A DNA stretch of 7,117 nucleotides, from the NCBI GenBank assembly GCA_035275625.1, contig DATEMK010000528.1, forward strand, positions 1 to 7,117. Direction: 5' to 3'. Under the pieces are notes generated by a model, which did not search any database, was not told the origin of the DNA, and saw nothing but the letters and a program-made list of their open reading frames with translations. Position 1 is the stretch's first letter; every line of letters starts with the position of its first letter. A program made the translations under genes and the position numbers. The DNA comes from DATEMK01 sp035275625 (GTDB lineage Bacteria > Bacteroidota > Bacteroidia > AKYH767-A > OLB10). Positions 5,792-7,117 of the stretch are shown here, one piece after another.

Positions 5792-5825
5792 AAAGAGGCT
5801 GATTTGAGTTAAAGTCAGTCTCTTT
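5792..5825 (+). terminator. Intrinsic terminator after the outer-membrane protein gene
   Basis: A 12-bp stem (5794-5805 with 5812-5823, including two G.U pairs) closes on a six-base loop GAGTTA and is extended by two A-U pairs at its base. It is followed by the AT-rich stretch ATTTATATTA. It sits 39 bases after the stop at 5752 and separates this unit from the thioredoxin/apbE unit. Confidence 0.7.
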
Positions 5826-5926
5826 ATTTATATTAGTTATGAATACTTTATGAAAGGCATGTTTTTTTCATCAAAATATAAAAGTTTGTTTGTTAATTGC
5901 TTAATTAATTCATTAAAAGTCATAAA

Positions 5927-6367
5927 ATGAAATTATCGCTGTTGCTTGTTGCTCTTTATGTTTCGATTGCATCTCCTGAATGGCTTACTGATTTTAACAA
6001 GGCGCAGCAGGAAGCTGCTCAAAGCCATAAAGTAATTCTTTTGAACTTTTCCGGTTCAGACTGGTGCATTCCCTGTATCCGTTTACGAAAAGATGTTTTT
6101 GAAAATCCCGCATTTTCTGCATTTGCAGATTCTGCACTCATACTGGCAAATGCGGATTTTCCGAGACAAAGGAAAAACAAGCTTCCTGAAGAGCTGGTAA
6201 AGCAAAATGATGCGCTTGCTGAAAAGTATAATCCCAACGGATTGTTTCCACTCACGCTGCTGGTGACTGCTGACGGAAAAATTATTAAATCATGGGAAGG
6301 GAATAAAGGATTAAAAGCAGAAGACTTTATAAACGAAATCAGGAATGCCTGTGGTACCGGAAAATGA
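5927..6367 (+). CDS. Exported thioredoxin-fold protein (Cys-Ile-Pro-Cys active site)
   Basis: This 146-residue protein has a short N-terminal signal or anchor (MKLSLLLVALYVSIAS, about residues 1-16), then WLTDFNKAQQEAAQSHKVIL and the thioredoxin active-site region NFSGSDWCIPC with Cys47-Ile-Pro-Cys50. The helix IRLRKDVFENPAF follows, and the cis-proline loop is at FPLTLLV (Pro109). It resembles the thioredoxin_7 / DsbD-gamma-like group of periplasmic disulphide-handling proteins, with both cysteines and the cis-Pro present, so it should be redox active. An insertion around residues 80-95 (RQRKNKLPEEL) matches the longer members of this group. The ATG at 5927 is chosen because it starts the hydrophobic leader directly. 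The ApbE-family gene begins 23 bases before this stop, implying translational coupling. I found no good TAnnTTTG promoter upstream, only a weak AAAGTTTG at 5881-5888. Confidence 0.87.
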   Translation: MKLSLLLVALYVSIASPEWLTDFNKAQQEAAQSHKVILLNFSGSDWCIPCIRLRKDVFENPAFSAFADSALILANADFPRQRKNKLPEELVKQNDALAEKYNPNGLFPLTLLVTADGKIIKSWEGNKGLKAEDFINEIRNACGTGK

Positions 6368-7117
6368 TATTTTAATTGCTGTGACACAGCTCCATCAGCA
6401 GGTTGTGAAGCTGATGGGAAACCGTTTTGAATTTACCGTGGTAAGTGAAGATGAATTATGGGCGCAGGAACGGATTGCTGAAGCCATTGAGGAAATAAAG
6501 CGCATCGAAAGGCTGCTCACCACCTTTGATGAAAACAGCCAAACCAATCAGGTAAATAAATATGCGGGCATCCGCCCGGTTAAAGTTAATAAAGAAGTTT
6601 TTGATCTCATTCAACGATCTATTAAAATTTCAAAACTAACACAGGGCGCGTTTGATATTACATATGGCTCTGTGGATAAACGTTTGTGGAATTTTGATAA
6701 AAATATGACTACACTGCCGGACCCTGTTGTTGCAAAACAATCAGTGCGCCTGATAAATTATAGGAATATTATTTTGGATGAAAATTCGTGTACAGTTTAT
6801 CTCAAAGAGAAAGGGATGCGGATCGGCTTTGGCGGAATCGGAAAAGGATATGCAGCAGAAAAAGCCCGTCAACTGATGATACGAAATGGTGTCAACAGTG
6901 GAATTGTAAATGCTGCCGGTGATCTCACTGCATGGGGACTGCAACCCGATGGCAAACCATGGACTATCGGCATCGCAGACCCCGGTAACCCCCGAAATGC
7001 TTTTTCTGCTCTCAATATTTCTGAAATGGCAGTTGCCACTTCGGGCAATTATGAAAAGTATGTGGTGATTGAGGGAAAAAAATATTCGCATACCATTGAT
7101 CCGCGAACAGGTTTGCC
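6345..7117 (+). CDS. apbE: FAD:protein FMN transferase (ApbE family), 3'-truncated by the window end
   Basis: The frame is open from ATG 6345 to the last base (about 257 residues seen). ApbE/Ftp enzymes use FAD to attach FMN covalently to a Thr/Ser of extracytoplasmic electron-transfer proteins, with Mg2+. Landmarks are LMGNRFEFTVV (23-33), RIERLLTTFDENSQTNQVNK (the substrate-proximal N-terminal region), GAFDITYGSVD, the FAD-binding MRIGFGGIGKGYAAEKA with GGIGKGY at 163-169, NAAGDLTAWG (the family's NAGGD), VATSGNYEKY and HTIDPRTG from His249, which contributes to metal and active-site geometry. All key motifs are intact. The ATG at 6345 overlaps the thioredoxin gene by 23 bases; starting at ATG 6414 instead would remove 23 residues and begin exactly at MGNRF. 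Neither start gives a signal peptide, although the enzyme is normally periplasmic. From family knowledge, this thioredoxin-ApbE pairing in Bacteroidota is often followed by DUF4266 and DUF3570 genes; that region is outside the window. Confidence 0.92.
   Translation, partial: MPVVPENDILIAVTQLHQQVVKLMGNRFEFTVVSEDELWAQERIAEAIEEIKRIERLLTTFDENSQTNQVNKYAGIRPVKVNKEVFDLIQRSIKISKLTQGAFDITYGSVDKRLWNFDKNMTTLPDPVVAKQSVRLINYRNIILDENSCTVYLKEKGMRIGFGGIGKGYAAEKARQLMIRNGVNSGIVNAAGDLTAWGLQPDGKPWTIGIADPGNPRNAFSALNISEMAVATSGNYEKYVVIEGKKYSHTIDPRTGL

Noticed and set aside
5850..5871. ATGAAA ... TTTCAT inverted repeat upstream of the thioredoxin gene
   Set aside because: Six-base AT-rich arms with a 10-base spacer are expected by chance in such AT-rich DNA, and no promoter box aligns with it.
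6741..7091. 116-codon open frame on the minus strand
   Set aside because: It lies opposite intact ApbE motifs; no recognisable product.

Overview
The window looks like chromosome of a low-G+C member of the Bacteroidota (Cytophaga/Chitinophaga/Sphingobacteria-like). Three things point there. Start codons lack strong Shine-Dalgarno sequences. Exported proteins have signal peptides ending in '-NAQ' or '-AQAQ'. Three promoters fit the Bacteroidota -33/-7 form (TTG ... TAnnTTTG). All genes are on the + strand. No tRNA, rRNA, CRISPR array, transposase or integrase was seen.

Layout. (1) 1-480 is the 3' end of a tandem-domain universal stress protein. (2) 481-621 is a control region with a 7-bp-arm palindrome placed like a class II activator site just upstream of a TATTTTTG -7 box. 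(3) 622-3116 is a tight three-gene unit. It encodes an exported protein with the serine beta-lactamase/esterase fold whose three catalytic motifs all appear destroyed, an unrecognised protein with two C-terminal membrane helices, and an MgtC/SapB-DUF4010 type membrane protein that lacks its usual C-terminal part. (4) 3113-5109 is a segment bracketed by two copies of a 91-nt direct repeat. Each copy supplies the stop codon of the gene before it and the promoter of the gene after it. Inside lie a DUF6064-type membrane protein and a fused two-domain membrane protein (an unnamed four-helix domain plus DUF998). The second repeat copy drives a secreted outer-membrane beta-barrel protein (5129-5752), which is followed by a good intrinsic terminator (5792-5825). 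(5) 5927-7117 holds an exported thioredoxin-fold protein whose 3' end overlaps the start of an FAD:protein FMN transferase (ApbE family), which runs off the window.

How it fits together. Most products are predicted to be membrane or exported proteins, so this is an envelope-oriented neighbourhood. The thioredoxin/ApbE pair suggests a periplasmic redox or protein-flavinylation system that continues downstream. The most unusual items are the apparent beta-lactamase-fold pseudoenzyme with its candidate operator, and the duplicated promoter repeat that links the DUF6064/DUF998 genes to the outer-membrane protein. I did not identify a complete new defence or mobile system. These are leads rather than a demonstrated new system.
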